The notes: generated by a model from the sequence alone, not told the origin. Shown: positions 23,958 to 31,777, counted from the stretch's first letter. The stretch: DNA of 33,059 nt from Burkholderiales bacterium (GCA_947372225.1 CANBSV010000021.1:1-33059); one strand, 5' to 3'. Made by a program: numbers and translations.

Positions 23958-23984
23958 AAAAAGCCCGCAGTCAGCGGGCTTTTT
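23958..23984. terminator. Intrinsic terminator, bidirectional (glnB / RDD gene)
   Basis: AAAAAGCCCGC, loop AGTCA, GCGGGCTTTTT: a perfect stem with A-run and T-run on opposite sides, so it can work on both strands. It lies 14 bases after the glnB stop and 30 bases past the stop of the convergent RDD gene. Confidence 0.93.
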
Positions 23985-24014
23985 GTTGCCTGAGTTCTTT
24001 GACGGCAGAGGCGC

Positions 24015-24551
24015 TCAGCCGCGCTTTTTGATGGGTGGTGCGTCGATCAGTTGAGTGCCACACAGGGCGTCGTGCCAGAACTGGCGCTGCGGATGCAGCA
24101 AGGACAGCAGCGCGTAGGCGACCACGCCCACACCCACCGCAGCCAGCGCGTCCCAACGGGTCCAATGGTTGAGCGCTGCCAGTGCTGTGGCAGGTGCAAA
24201 CCAGGCGCAACTGGCGACATAGCGCATCAGTGCACGCTCTTGCGACACTGGCTGCCCGGAGACAGTCACGAGCCGGATGTGCCAGGTTTGCATGGGCAGT
24301 GTTTGGCCGCGCCTGGACCAGAACCAGGTGAAGTACACCCCGTAGATCACGAAGGCAATCACGCGCAGCGCCGCATCGCTTTGCAACGGATGCTGATGCC
24401 CCGTCAGCGCGGTGAACAGCGCGCCGATCGCCCCGGGAATCAGACCGATGCCGAAGAGCATCATGCCTTCGTAGACGAAGCAGGCCATACGTCGCTTCAG
24501 GCTTGGAACCGCACTGGATTCAGCCGCCCCGAAGGTGATTCCGGAATTCAT
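24015..24551 (-). CDS. RDD-family membrane protein
   Basis: Predicted 178-residue inner-membrane protein. The RDD signature is present: 'PSLKRRMACFVYEGMMLFGIG' with the conserved Arg in the first helix, and 'QFWHDALCGTQLI' near the end with the conserved Asp. There are about three to four membrane helices. Some RDD proteins have been linked to ion transport, but most are uncharacterised; nothing here decides its role. Its ATG overlaps the upstream DUF3106 stop as ATGA, so it is translated with the sigma-factor operon of which it is the last gene. Confidence 0.88.
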   Translation of the reverse strand: MNSGITFGAAESSAVPSLKRRMACFVYEGMMLFGIGLIPGAIGALFTALTGHQHPLQSDAALRVIAFVIYGVYFTWFWSRRGQTLPMQTWHIRLVTVSGQPVSQERALMRYVASCAWFAPATALAALNHWTRWDALAAVGVGVVAYALLSLLHPQRQFWHDALCGTQLIDAPPIKKRG

Positions 24552-25372
24552 GGGCGGGTGAGCGGAGCGGACGCACCAGCCGCGACCACTGCTGCCCCCT
24601 GAGGCCCGCTTTTGGGCAGCAGCGTCGACGGGTTCACGAAGTTTGGCGAGGCTGCGATCTTGGGCAACCCTTCTTGCTGGTGGGCCGGTGGCATGGCTCG
24701 CTTCGATATCAGATTGGTCGTGGCTCCCGCAGGCGCCTGAATGATGGCCGGCGCCACAGACCGCGGCTGGCGGGCGGAGGCAGTCGACACCACATTCGAC
24801 TTTGATTGCGCGCCGGGCTGGCTGGCGCTTTCTGCGCGCAGGGCTCTCGCCCGGCGGACGGACTCAGCCTGAGGCGGGGGCGGTGCTGCCCGGGAGGCCA
24901 ATTCCTTTTTCTGGTCATCGGGCAACGCTTGGTAGGCGTCCCAACGGGCCTGACGGTTGGTCGGAGCCAACTCCTTGGACTGCTTGAACTGGAACCGTGC
25001 GGCACCCCGTTGCTCGGGGGTCAGTTTCGCCCACTCGGTCATGCGAGCCTGGATGCGCTGACGCTCGTCAACGGACAACGATGGGAACTGAGCCGCCAGT
25101 TCCACCCATTTTTGCTTCTGGTCTGCCCCGAAGGTGCTCCAGTCTTGCTCAAGGGGCTTGAGCGCCACACGGTGTGCGGGCAGCAATGTGGCCCATTTGG
25201 GGCCTTGCTCTGTTGCATGCGAGACCACCACCGGTCCCGACCGCGGGGCCGTGGTGAGGTCGGCGTACGCTGGCCAGGCCAGGGCCGATCCGACAAGCAA
25301 CCCTGCGCTGACCATCCGGCGACCTGCGGCCGCGATGGGAGTCAGTGACAGGGCTGCATTACGGAAGGCCAT
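24548..25372 (-). CDS. DUF3106 periplasmic protein
   Basis: Predicted 274-residue exported protein. A hydrophobic N-terminal segment ends at 'WPAYAD', so signal-peptide export is likely; the second Met (residue 20) is a possible alternative start. The core (~60-165) has short helical repeats of the type 'WSTFGADQKQKWVELAAQFPSL', 'ERIQARMTEWAKLTPEQRGAARFQF' and 'RWDAYQALPDDQKKELA', typical of DUF3106. The C-terminal ~100 residues are Ala/Pro/Ser-rich and probably disordered. It starts 11 bases after the DUF3619 stop. The repeats recall Spy/CpxP-like periplasmic stress sensors, but I infer that only from composition; function unknown. Confidence 0.85.
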   Translation of the reverse strand: MAFRNAALSLTPIAAAGRRMVSAGLLVGSALAWPAYADLTTAPRSGPVVVSHATEQGPKWATLLPAHRVALKPLEQDWSTFGADQKQKWVELAAQFPSLSVDERQRIQARMTEWAKLTPEQRGAARFQFKQSKELAPTNRQARWDAYQALPDDQKKELASRAAPPPPQAESVRRARALRAESASQPGAQSKSNVVSTASARQPRSVAPAIIQAPAGATTNLISKRAMPPAHQQEGLPKIAASPNFVNPSTLLPKSGPQGAAVVAAGASAPLTRP

Positions 25373-25383
25373 GCGTGAGCCGA

Positions 25384-25833
25384 TCAGTCGGACGAAGTCT
25401 TGAGGAACTCGACGAAGCCCGGGTCGCTGTAGGCCTCGGGCGGCAGGTCGTCCGACAACAAAGCCGTGTCAATTTCGGCTGCTGCCGAAATCTGCGCTTG
25501 CGAATGGAGATGACCGATCAAAAACAAGCCTCCTGCCAAGGCCAGAACCTGCAGCAGGGACGCCGCCGGCCGCCACCAGCCCGAACCACCGGCTCCACGC
25601 GAGCCGAGCATGATGCTGGCCACGCCGCCGCCACTTGAGCCGTACAAATTCACTGGTGATTGGGCCACTTGCGGCATGCGAGCGAGGGCCACCCCACGAG
25701 CAAAACGCAGCCGCTCGGTGACGTCGTGTGGCAGTTGATCGGTGCCTTCCGACAGGCGTGCGGCCAGTTTCAGTCCCAGGCGCGACTCGACAGCGGCCAT
25801 TTGGGCCGGGTTTCGGGTGGAGCTGTTCATCAT
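25384..25833 (-). CDS. DUF3619 single-helix membrane protein, possible anti-sigma-like partner
   Basis: Predicted 149-residue protein with an N-terminal cytoplasmic part ('NPAQMAAVESRLGLKLAARLSEGTDQLPHDVTERLRFAR'), one membrane helix ('WWRPAASLLQVLALAGGLFLIGHL') and a short acidic C-terminal part ('DLPPEAYSDPGFVEFL'). This layout (cytoplasmic sigma-binding segment, one helix, outer tail) and its place right after a sigma-factor gene suggest an anti-sigma role; that is inference, and no zinc-binding His-Cys motif is present. The start is the first of two adjacent ATGs (25833), which overlaps the sigma stop as ATGA. DUF3619 is, to my knowledge, limited mostly to Burkholderiales. Confidence 0.82.
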   Translation of the reverse strand: MMNSSTRNPAQMAAVESRLGLKLAARLSEGTDQLPHDVTERLRFARGVALARMPQVAQSPVNLYGSSGGGVASIMLGSRGAGGSGWWRPAASLLQVLALAGGLFLIGHLHSQAQISAAAEIDTALLSDDLPPEAYSDPGFVEFLKTSSD

Positions 25834-26396
25834 GGGACTATTCCTTTCGCTTTCAAAGCCTTCGCTAGCGCATGCACCGCGCGAGAGCAATGCGTTTTCA
25901 CGCTGCCCTCGGAGCAACCCATGGCCGAAGCTGTCTCAGCCACATCGAGTTCCTCCCAGTAACGCAGCAGGAACGCTTCTCGTTGACGGGCGGGCAATTC
26001 ACCGATTTCCGCCTCAATCAGAGTGAGTGCCTGGTCGCGCGACAGCGCGTCAGCAGCACTTTCTGAGCCCGCGCTGCCCTCGAGCGCCTCGAGGGTCTCG
26101 AGAATGTCGAAATCCCCATCTTCTCCGGCCGGCTCGAAGTCGGAGAAATTGCGGAACAGCGCGCCACGCACCTTCTGGCGGCGGAACCAGTCCATCGTGG
26201 CATTTCCAAGGATCCGCTGGAACAACGGTGGCCATTCGGCGCTGGGGCGGTCGGCGTAGTTCTCTGCGAGCTTGATCATGGCGTCCTGGACGATGTCCAG
26301 CGCGGCGTCTTCGTCACGAACGGCGTAGACCGCTCGCTTGAACGCACGTTTCTCGACGCTTTTCAGGAAGTCGGAGAGTTCTTTTTCGGAGGCCAA
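25830..26396 (-). CDS. ECF-like sigma-70 family sigma factor
   Basis: Predicted 188-residue RNA polymerase sigma factor with regions 2 and 4 only. Region 2: 'AVYAVRDEDAALDIVQDAMIKLAENY' and 'RILGNATMDWFRRQKV'. Region 4: 'LPARQREAFLLRYWEELDVAETASAMGCSEGSVKTHCSRAVHALAKAL', a clear helix-turn-helix for -35 recognition. A long acidic linker ('EPAGEDGDFDILETLEALEGSAG') lies between. The start is TTG at 26396, giving 'MASEKELSDFLKSVEKRAFKRAVY', the N-terminus I know from Burkholderiales relatives; no ATG serves. It heads a leftward operon with DUF3619, DUF3106 and RDD genes, all with touching or overlapping ends. Its target promoters are unknown. Confidence 0.9.
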   Translation of the reverse strand: MASEKELSDFLKSVEKRAFKRAVYAVRDEDAALDIVQDAMIKLAENYADRPSAEWPPLFQRILGNATMDWFRRQKVRGALFRNFSDFEPAGEDGDFDILETLEALEGSAGSESAADALSRDQALTLIEAEIGELPARQREAFLLRYWEELDVAETASAMGCSEGSVKTHCSRAVHALAKALKAKGIVP

Positions 26397-26648
26397 GGAG
26401 GGAATGCCTCAAAGCGGGGCGGGATCGAAGGTCTCGGAGTATCTCACTGCACCATGCTGGCAACTGCGGATTGAGTTCGCAATCGGGGATGGGATGCCAT
26501 AATCCGGGGTTGCACAACAGTTTGATCATGCTCGGCGACCTCGACCTGAGGCGCCTCCAGATGATCCAGCAGGCACCACACCCGCTCCAAAAGAGCGCGG
26601 AGAGGGCCACCGATGGTTTTTCGTTAGAGAAATTCGCAAAGGTTCCAC
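26397..26648. promoter_or_regulatory. Divergent promoter region with extended -10 for ilvB
   Basis: The region serves the leftward sigma-factor gene and rightward ilvB. For ilvB, TGCCATAAT at 26495-26503 is an extended -10 (TG-N-CATAAT); TTGAGT at 26471-26476 is too far for a normal -35. Transcription should start near 26510, leaving a ~140-base leader. The leader holds a 44-codon frame (26528-26662) beginning ATG CTC GGC GAC CTC, with four Leu in the first ten codons, that runs 14 bases into ilvB. No terminator hairpin precedes the T-run at 26617-26621, so attenuation is not supported. AAAGG before the ilvB ATG is its ribosome site. No promoter for the sigma gene was identified. Confidence 0.45.
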
Positions 26649-28430
26649 ATGGACATGTCTGACGCCGAGATCAAGGGCGCCGAAGCGGCGTCGTCTCAGC
26701 TTTCCAGCGGCGCTGCTGGCGAACCGAACGGGTCTGAAATCCTCGTTCGATGCCTGCAACTTGAAAACGTCAAGTACCTCTGGGGCTATCCTGGCGGCGC
26801 AGTGCTGTACATCTACGACGCGCTGTACAAGCAAAACACGATTGAGCATGTGCTGGTGCGCCATGAGCAGGCGGCCGTTCACGCTGCCGATGGATATGCC
26901 CGTGCCACGGGGGAGGTCGGGGTGGCCCTTGTGACGTCCGGGCCCGGAGTGACCAACGCGATCACGGGGATTGCCACGGCCTACATGGACAGCATCCCGA
27001 TGGTGATCATCACCGGTCAGGTGCCCACGCCGGCGATCGGTCTGGATGCGTTCCAGGAGTGCGACACGGTGGGCATTACCCGTCCGATCGTCAAGCACAA
27101 CTTCTTGGTGAAAGATGTGCGCGACCTCGCGCTCACTCTCAAAAAGGCTTTCCACATCGCCCGTACCGGGCGCCCCGGTCCCGTGGTGGTGGACATCCCG
27201 AAGGACGTCTCGCTCAAGACCACGGCGTTTTCTTATCCGGCCACGCTGGAAATGCGTTCTTACAGCCCCGTTCGAAAGGGCCATGGCGGTCAGATTCGCA
27301 AGGCCGTGCAACTGCTGATGGCGGCCAAGCGGCCCTATATCTACAGCGGCGGTGGCGTGATCCTGGGTGAGGCCTCTGCTGAATTGCGTGAGCTGGTCAA
27401 TCTGCTGGGCTACCCCTGCACGAACACCCTGATGGGGCTTGGCGCCTATCCAGCGACTGATCCGAAATTCCTCGGCATGCTGGGCATGCACGGCACCTAC
27501 GAGGCCAACATGACGATGCAGAACTGCGACGTCCTGCTGGCAGTGGGTGCGCGTTTCGATGACCGCGTGATCGGCAACCCGGCGCACTTTGCCTCGGTCG
27601 AGCGCAAGATCATTCACGTCGATATCGACCCATCCTCCATTTCCAAGCGCGTCAAGGTCGACATTCCGATCGTGGGCGATGTGAAGGACGTGCTGCAGGA
27701 ACTGATCGCCCAGATCAAGGAATCTCAGCTCAAGACCGACGGCAATGCGATGTCCGCCTGGTGGTCACAGATCAACGCCTGGCGCGGCCGCGATTGCCTC
27801 AAATACACCCACAGCGATGAGGTCATCAAGCCTCAGTTCGTGATCGAAAAGCTCTGGGAACTGACCAAGGACACGGACGCGTACATCACCTCGGACGTCG
27901 GTCAGCACCAGATGTGGGCCGCTCAGTACTACCGCTTCGACCAGCCACGCCGCTGGATCAATTCGGGTGGCCTGGGAACCATGGGCGTGGGTCTGCCTTA
28001 CGCCATGGGGATCAAACTCGCCAAGCCTGAGTCGGACGTGTTCTGCGTGACCGGTGAGGGCTCGATCCAGATGTGCATCCAGGAGCTGTCGACATGCCTG
28101 CAGTACAGCACTGCGGTCAAGGTGATATCGCTCAACAACCGCTACCTCGGCATGGTCCGGCAGTGGCAGCAACTCGATTACGGTGGCCGCTACTCGCACA
28201 GTTACATGGATGCGTTGCCTGATTTCGTGAAACTCGCCGAGGCCTACGGGCATGTGGGTTTCAAGATCGAACGGCCGGCTGATGTGGAAGGTGCGCTGCG
28301 CGAGGCGATCCGCCTGAAGGACCGCACCGTGTTCCTCGACATTCGCACCGATCAGGAAGAAAACGTCTGGCCGATGGTCAAGGCAGGCAAGGGCATCAGC
28401 GAAATGCTGCTGGGTTCCGAAGACCTGTGA
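26649..28430 (+). CDS. ilvB: Acetolactate synthase, large catalytic subunit
   Basis: Thiamine-diphosphate enzyme that condenses pyruvate to acetolactate (or with 2-ketobutyrate to acetohydroxybutyrate), the first common step to valine, leucine and isoleucine. It has 593 residues. The N-terminal ThDP domain has 'LWGYPGGAVLYIYDAL' and the catalytic Glu in 'VRHEQAAVHAADGYARA'; the middle domain has the FAD-type 'LLAVGARFDDRV'; the C-terminal domain has the cofactor motif 'GEGSIQMCIQELSTC...NNRYLGMVRQWQ'. Residue 470 is Glu where most family members have Asp (GDG); I recall this as common in betaproteobacteria. AAAGG precedes the ATG. The regulatory subunit gene follows after 154 bases. The name ilvI is also used. 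Confidence 0.97.
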   Translation: MDMSDAEIKGAEAASSQLSSGAAGEPNGSEILVRCLQLENVKYLWGYPGGAVLYIYDALYKQNTIEHVLVRHEQAAVHAADGYARATGEVGVALVTSGPGVTNAITGIATAYMDSIPMVIITGQVPTPAIGLDAFQECDTVGITRPIVKHNFLVKDVRDLALTLKKAFHIARTGRPGPVVVDIPKDVSLKTTAFSYPATLEMRSYSPVRKGHGGQIRKAVQLLMAAKRPYIYSGGGVILGEASAELRELVNLLGYPCTNTLMGLGAYPATDPKFLGMLGMHGTYEANMTMQNCDVLLAVGARFDDRVIGNPAHFASVERKIIHVDIDPSSISKRVKVDIPIVGDVKDVLQELIAQIKESQLKTDGNAMSAWWSQINAWRGRDCLKYTHSDEVIKPQFVIEKLWELTKDTDAYITSDVGQHQMWAAQYYRFDQPRRWINSGGLGTMGVGLPYAMGIKLAKPESDVFCVTGEGSIQMCIQELSTCLQYSTAVKVISLNNRYLGMVRQWQQLDYGGRYSHSYMDALPDFVKLAEAYGHVGFKIERPADVEGALREAIRLKDRTVFLDIRTDQEENVWPMVKAGKGISEMLLGSEDL

Positions 28431-28584
28431 TGCGCTGAACGCTTGAGCGGCGCAGGCGTTACCGCGCCTGCCAAACCTCCAGCGAACACCGCACACAAAC
28501 GGGAATTGACAACAACTTAACTCAGGCATCGCCTGAGGCCGGCACACACCCCTGTCGCGCCTTTAAAGCGGTCCTACAAGACCC
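28431..28584 (+). promoter_or_regulatory. ilvB-ilvN spacer with two hairpins
   Basis: The 154-base gap is long for an operon spacer. It contains the stem GCAGGCG (28452-28458) with CGCCTGC (28465-28471), and a second perfect stem CTCAGGC (28521-28527) with GCCTGAG (28531-28537) around a 3-base loop. TTGACA at 28506-28511 is a perfect -35 hexamer, but no -10 is seen at 16-18 bases; the second stem occupies that place. The region may hold an internal promoter, a regulator site or RNA-processing structures. Confidence 0.35.
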
Positions 28585-29076
28585 ATGAAACACATCATTG
28601 CGTTGCTGCTTGAAAACGAACCCGGCGCGCTTTCGCGCGTGGTCGGACTTTTCTCGGCCCGTGGCTACAACATCGAGAGCCTGACCGTGGCGACGACTGA
28701 AGACCCGTCGCTGTCGCGCATGACGATCGTCACAACCGGTTCCGACGAGGTGATCGAGCAGATCACCAAGCACCTGAATCGCTTGATAGAGGTCGTCAAG
28801 GTGGTCGACCTGACCGAGGGCGCTTACACCGAGCGAGAACTGATGCTTATCAAGGTGCGCGCCGTAGGCAAGGAGCGCGAAGAGATGACCCGCATGGCGG
28901 ACATCTTCCGCGGCCGAATCATCGATGTGACCGAGAAAAGCTACACCATCGAACTGACCGGCGACTCATCCAAGCTCGACGCTTTCATCGAGGCCATCGA
29001 TCGGGCCGCCATTCTTGAAACTGTGCGCACCGGTACCAGCGGGATCGGTCGCGGAGAGCGCATCTTGCGCGTTTGA
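28585..29076 (+). CDS. ilvN: Acetolactate synthase, small regulatory subunit
   Basis: Partner of the large subunit; raises its activity and brings valine feedback inhibition. It has 163 residues, typical for the IlvH/IlvN type. The N-terminal ACT domain is 'IIALLLENEPGALSRVVGLFSARGYNIESLTVA' with the Gly-rich turn for amino-acid binding; 'ELMLIKVRAVGKEREEMTRMADIFRGRIIDV' begins the second, ACT-like half. The ATG at 28585 gives the standard N-terminus. ilvC follows after 42 bases. It is also called ilvH; the choice of symbol is convention. Confidence 0.96.
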   Translation: MKHIIALLLENEPGALSRVVGLFSARGYNIESLTVATTEDPSLSRMTIVTTGSDEVIEQITKHLNRLIEVVKVVDLTEGAYTERELMLIKVRAVGKEREEMTRMADIFRGRIIDVTEKSYTIELTGDSSKLDAFIEAIDRAAILETVRTGTSGIGRGERILRV

Positions 29077-29118
29077 ACCCGCACCCCACCAAAAATTACT
29101 GAACCCAAGGAGAACACC

Positions 29119-30132
29119 ATGAACGTTTATTACGACAAAGACGCCGACCTGAGCCTCGTCAAGGGCAAGACCGTCACGATCCTCGGCTACGGCTCGCAAG
29201 GCCACGCCCACGCCCAAAACTTGAACGACAGCGGCGTCAACGTGACCGTCGGCCTGCGCAAGGGTGGCCCATCGTGGAGCAAGGCCGAGAAGGCCGGCCT
29301 CAAGGTGCTCGAAGTCGTCGAGGCTGTCAAAGCCGCAGACATCGTCATGATCTTGCTGCCTGACGAGCAGATTGCAGCCGTCTACAACGACATTGCTGCT
29401 CACATGAAGCAAGGCGCTTCGCTGGCCTTTGCTCACGGCTTCAACATCCACTACGGGCAAGTGGTTCCGCGTGCCGATTTGGATGTGTGGATGGTCGCCC
29501 CCAAGGCCCCGGGCCACACCGTGCGTTCGACCTACACACAAGGCGGCGGCGTGCCTCACCTGATCGCTGTGCACGCTGACCGTTCGGGCAAGGCACGTGA
29601 CCTGGCACTGAGCTACGCATCTGCCAATGGCGGCGGCAAGGCCGGCGTCATCGAAACCAGCTTCCGTGAAGAAACCGAGACTGACCTCTTCGGCGAACAA
29701 GCCGTTCTGTGCGGCGGCGCGGTCGAGTTGATCAAGGCCGGCTTCGAGACGTTGACCGAAGCCGGGTACGCGCCTGAGATGGCCTACTTCGAGTGCTTGC
29801 ACGAACTCAAGTTGATCGTGGACCTGATCTATGAGGGCGGCATCGCCAACATGAACTACTCGATCTCGAACAACGCCGAGTACGGCGAGTACGTGACCGG
29901 CCCGAAGGTCGTGACCGAGGACACCAAGAACGCGATGCGCAAGGCTCTCAAGGACATCCAGACGGGTGAATACGCCAAGAGCTTCATCCTTGAAAACCGT
30001 GCCGGTGCGCCAACGCTGCTGTCACGCCGTCGTCTGATGGCTGAGCACCCGATCGAGATCGTGGGAGAGCAGCTGCGCGCCATGATGCCTTGGATCAAGA
30101 AGAACCGTCTGGTCGATCAGTCCAAGAACTGA
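29119..30132 (+). CDS. ilvC: Ketol-acid reductoisomerase
   Basis: Second common step of valine, leucine and isoleucine synthesis: Mg-dependent alkyl migration and NADPH reduction of acetolactate. It has 337 residues, the short class I form. The Rossmann loop 'ILGYGSQGHAHAQNL' is at 21-35. The metal ligands D189 and E193 ('EETETDLFGEQ') and E225/E229 ('MAYFECLHELK') are present, as is the catalytic Lys129 ('VAPKAPGHTVR'). AAGGAG lies 7 bases before the ATG, the best ribosome site in this operon. A strong terminator follows, so it ends the ilvBNC transcript. Confidence 0.98.
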   Translation: MNVYYDKDADLSLVKGKTVTILGYGSQGHAHAQNLNDSGVNVTVGLRKGGPSWSKAEKAGLKVLEVVEAVKAADIVMILLPDEQIAAVYNDIAAHMKQGASLAFAHGFNIHYGQVVPRADLDVWMVAPKAPGHTVRSTYTQGGGVPHLIAVHADRSGKARDLALSYASANGGGKAGVIETSFREETETDLFGEQAVLCGGAVELIKAGFETLTEAGYAPEMAYFECLHELKLIVDLIYEGGIANMNYSISNNAEYGEYVTGPKVVTEDTKNAMRKALKDIQTGEYAKSFILENRAGAPTLLSRRRLMAEHPIEIVGEQLRAMMPWIKKNRLVDQSKN

Positions 30133-30169
30133 TCGCCGGCCGCGGGGCCGATAGCCCCGAGTCGTTAGC

Positions 30170-30201
30170 AAGCCGCGAGCCCTGCTCGCGGCTTTTTCTT
30201 T
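30170..30201 (+). terminator. Intrinsic terminator after ilvC
   Basis: Perfect 9-base stem GCCGCGAGC (30172-30180), loop CCT, GCTCGCGGC (30184-30192), then TTTTTCTTT. It lies 40 bases past the ilvC stop and only 25 bases before the psd ATG, so psd needs its own promoter or read-through. Confidence 0.92.
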
Positions 30202-30225
30202 GACACCACAGGTAGACTGCTCCGC

Positions 30226-30867
30226 ATGAATTACCCCCATCCGATCCTCGCCAAAGAAGGCTGGCCTTTCATTGCCATTGCGTTGTGCCTTGCGGTTGCC
30301 ACGAGTTGGCTGGGCCTGGGCTGGTTGTCCCTGCTGTGCTGGGTGGCCCTTGTGTTCGTGGTGCAGTTTTTCAGGGATCCGCCCCGCCCCATCCCGCAAG
30401 ACGCTGATGCGGTTCTCTCGCCTGCCGATGGTCGCATCGTCAAGGTCGAGAAGGTTCGTGACCCGTACGCCGATCGCGATGCGTTGCTGATCAGCGTGTT
30501 CATGAACGTGTTCAACGTGCACAGCAACCGGGCCAGCGTTGATGGGCAAGTCACACTGGTCAACTACTTCCCGGGGCGGTTTGTCAACGCTGACCTCGAC
30601 AAGGCTTCGACGGAGAACGAGCGCAATGCAGTGGTCATCGCCTCCGGGCGTCACACGGTCACGTTGGTGCAGGTGGCCGGGCTCATCGCACGGCGCATCC
30701 TTTGCTACACCAAGGCCGGCGACGTCCTGACACGGGGTCAGCGTTATGGCTTCATCCGTTTCGGCTCCCGAGTCGACGTTTACCTGCCCGTCACTGCAAT
30801 GGTGAGCGTCGCTCCGGGCGACAAGGTCCGGGCCACATCCACTGTGATTGCCAGGCTCGCGCCATGA
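30226..30867 (+). CDS. psd: Phosphatidylserine decarboxylase proenzyme, short form
   Basis: Inner-membrane pyruvoyl enzyme that makes phosphatidylethanolamine from phosphatidylserine. It has 213 residues, the short form that lacks the longer N-terminus of E. coli Psd. A hydrophobic hairpin at ~14-47 anchors it. The core has 'FFRDPPRPIP', 'DAVLSPADGRIVKVE', 'ISVFMNVFNVHSNR' and 'ENERNAVVIAS'. Cleavage at G180-S181 in 'FIRFGSRVDVYLP' would produce the pyruvoyl group on the small subunit. The ATG at 30226 starts 25 bases past the ilvC terminator. Its stop overlaps the next ATG as ATGA, so it is co-translated with pssA, which makes its substrate. Confidence 0.95.
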   Translation: MNYPHPILAKEGWPFIAIALCLAVATSWLGLGWLSLLCWVALVFVVQFFRDPPRPIPQDADAVLSPADGRIVKVEKVRDPYADRDALLISVFMNVFNVHSNRASVDGQVTLVNYFPGRFVNADLDKASTENERNAVVIASGRHTVTLVQVAGLIARRILCYTKAGDVLTRGQRYGFIRFGSRVDVYLPVTAMVSVAPGDKVRATSTVIARLAP

Positions 30868-31694
30868 CCGGTCCGCAAGACTTCCCCGAGCACGATCTTG
30901 ACGAGGAACTCCCTCGCCGACGTCGGAAGGGCGTGTACGTTCTACCTAATCTGTTCACGCTTGCGGCCTTGTTCGGGGGTTTCTATGCCATCGTGATGGC
31001 GATGAACGGACGTTTCGAGCAATCCGCTATTGGGGTGTTTTGCGCCATGGTGCTCGACAGCCTGGATGGGCGTGTGGCGCGAATGACCAATACGCAAAGT
31101 ACTTTCGGTGAGCAGATGGACAGCCTGTCGGACATGGTGTCATTTGGTGCCGCGCCCGCCCTGATCGTCTATGAATGGGCATTGAAGGGCATGGGAAAGC
31201 TGGGTTGGTTGGCCGCTTTCATTTACTGCGCTTGTGCCGCCTTGCGCCTGGCCCGTTTCAACACCAACCTGGGCGTGGTGGATAAGCGCTTTTTCCAGGG
31301 CCTGCCGAGCCCGGCCGCTGCAGCGGTGGTCATGGGCATCATTTGGGTGATGGACGATGCTGGATTTAAGGACATCGACGCTCAGCAGTCTTGGCTGATC
31401 TGGACAGCTTTCACGCTCACGCTTTTGGCCGGTTTGACGATGGTGACCAATCTGCCGTTCTACAGCTTCAAGGAGTTCAGCCTGAAGCGCACCGTCCCGT
31501 TTGTCGTGACCGTTGCGATTGCCTTGGCGATCGCACTGGTCATGGTGCATCCGCCGATCGTTCTGTTCGGCATCTTCTGCATCTATGCCGGATCGGGCTA
31601 TGGCGTGTACGTTTGGAAGAAAATGAAGGGGCGCCGAGCCAGCCTGATTGCCATGTCGACCGACGCTCCCGAGGAGGAGGGGCTGCATCGATGA
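30864..31694 (+). CDS. pssA: CDP-diacylglycerol-serine O-phosphatidyltransferase
   Basis: Inner-membrane enzyme that makes phosphatidylserine from CDP-diacylglycerol and serine, upstream of Psd. It has 276 residues with about eight membrane helices. The CDP-alcohol phosphatidyltransferase motif is complete: D68-G69-x2-A72-R73-x8-G82-x3-D86-x3-D90 ('DSLDGRVARMTNTQSTFGEQMDSLSD'). An open frame runs further upstream inside psd, but the ATG at 30864, overlapping the psd stop as ATGA, gives the proper protein. The N-terminal ~20 residues are acidic then very basic ('EELPRRRRKG'), which may set membrane topology. Confidence 0.95.
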   Translation: MTGPQDFPEHDLDEELPRRRRKGVYVLPNLFTLAALFGGFYAIVMAMNGRFEQSAIGVFCAMVLDSLDGRVARMTNTQSTFGEQMDSLSDMVSFGAAPALIVYEWALKGMGKLGWLAAFIYCACAALRLARFNTNLGVVDKRFFQGLPSPAAAAVVMGIIWVMDDAGFKDIDAQQSWLIWTAFTLTLLAGLTMVTNLPFYSFKEFSLKRTVPFVVTVAIALAIALVMVHPPIVLFGIFCIYAGSGYGVYVWKKMKGRRASLIAMSTDAPEEEGLHR

Positions 31695-31702
31695 ACTCGG
31701 CG

Positions 31703-31711
31703 TGCTAGATT
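31703..31711 (+). promoter_or_regulatory. Extended -10 promoter for the leu leader
   Basis: TGCTAGATT (31703-31711) matches an extended -10 (TG-N-TAGATT); no good -35 is needed or seen. Transcription should start about 31717-31719, at the ATG (31718) of the small leader ORF. It lies 8 bases past the pssA stop, so leuA has its own promoter besides any read-through. Confidence 0.5.
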
Positions 31712-31717
31712 CCGACC

Positions 31718-31777
31718 ATGTATTCGATCTCGAGCCATCTGCTGCGCCTATCCGGAAGGACTTTGCCGGCCAGCTGA
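31718..31777 (+). CDS. Putative leu leader peptide (19 residues)
   Basis: A small frame encoding MYSISSHLLRLSGRTLPAS. Leu codons cluster as CTG CTG CGC CTA at 31739-31750, then a TTG at 31763; CTA is the kind of rarely used Leu codon known from the E. coli leu leader. No ribosome site precedes it, but the predicted transcription start falls on its ATG, so it may be read as a leaderless message. Its stop lies 26 bases before a terminator hairpin that sits just ahead of leuA. The arrangement matches amino-acid attenuation; the peptide itself need have no function. Confidence 0.5.
   Translation: MYSISSHLLRLSGRTLPAS

Noticed and set aside
24548..25372. DUF3106 gene as a degraded remnant because of its low-complexity tail
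   Set aside because: The frame is intact, has an export signal and is joined by overlap to the next gene; an Ala/Pro-rich tail is common in this family.
30144..30158. Small GC hairpin (GGGGC/GCCCC) between ilvC and its terminator
   Set aside because: A 5-base stem with no T-run; the strong terminator lies just downstream.
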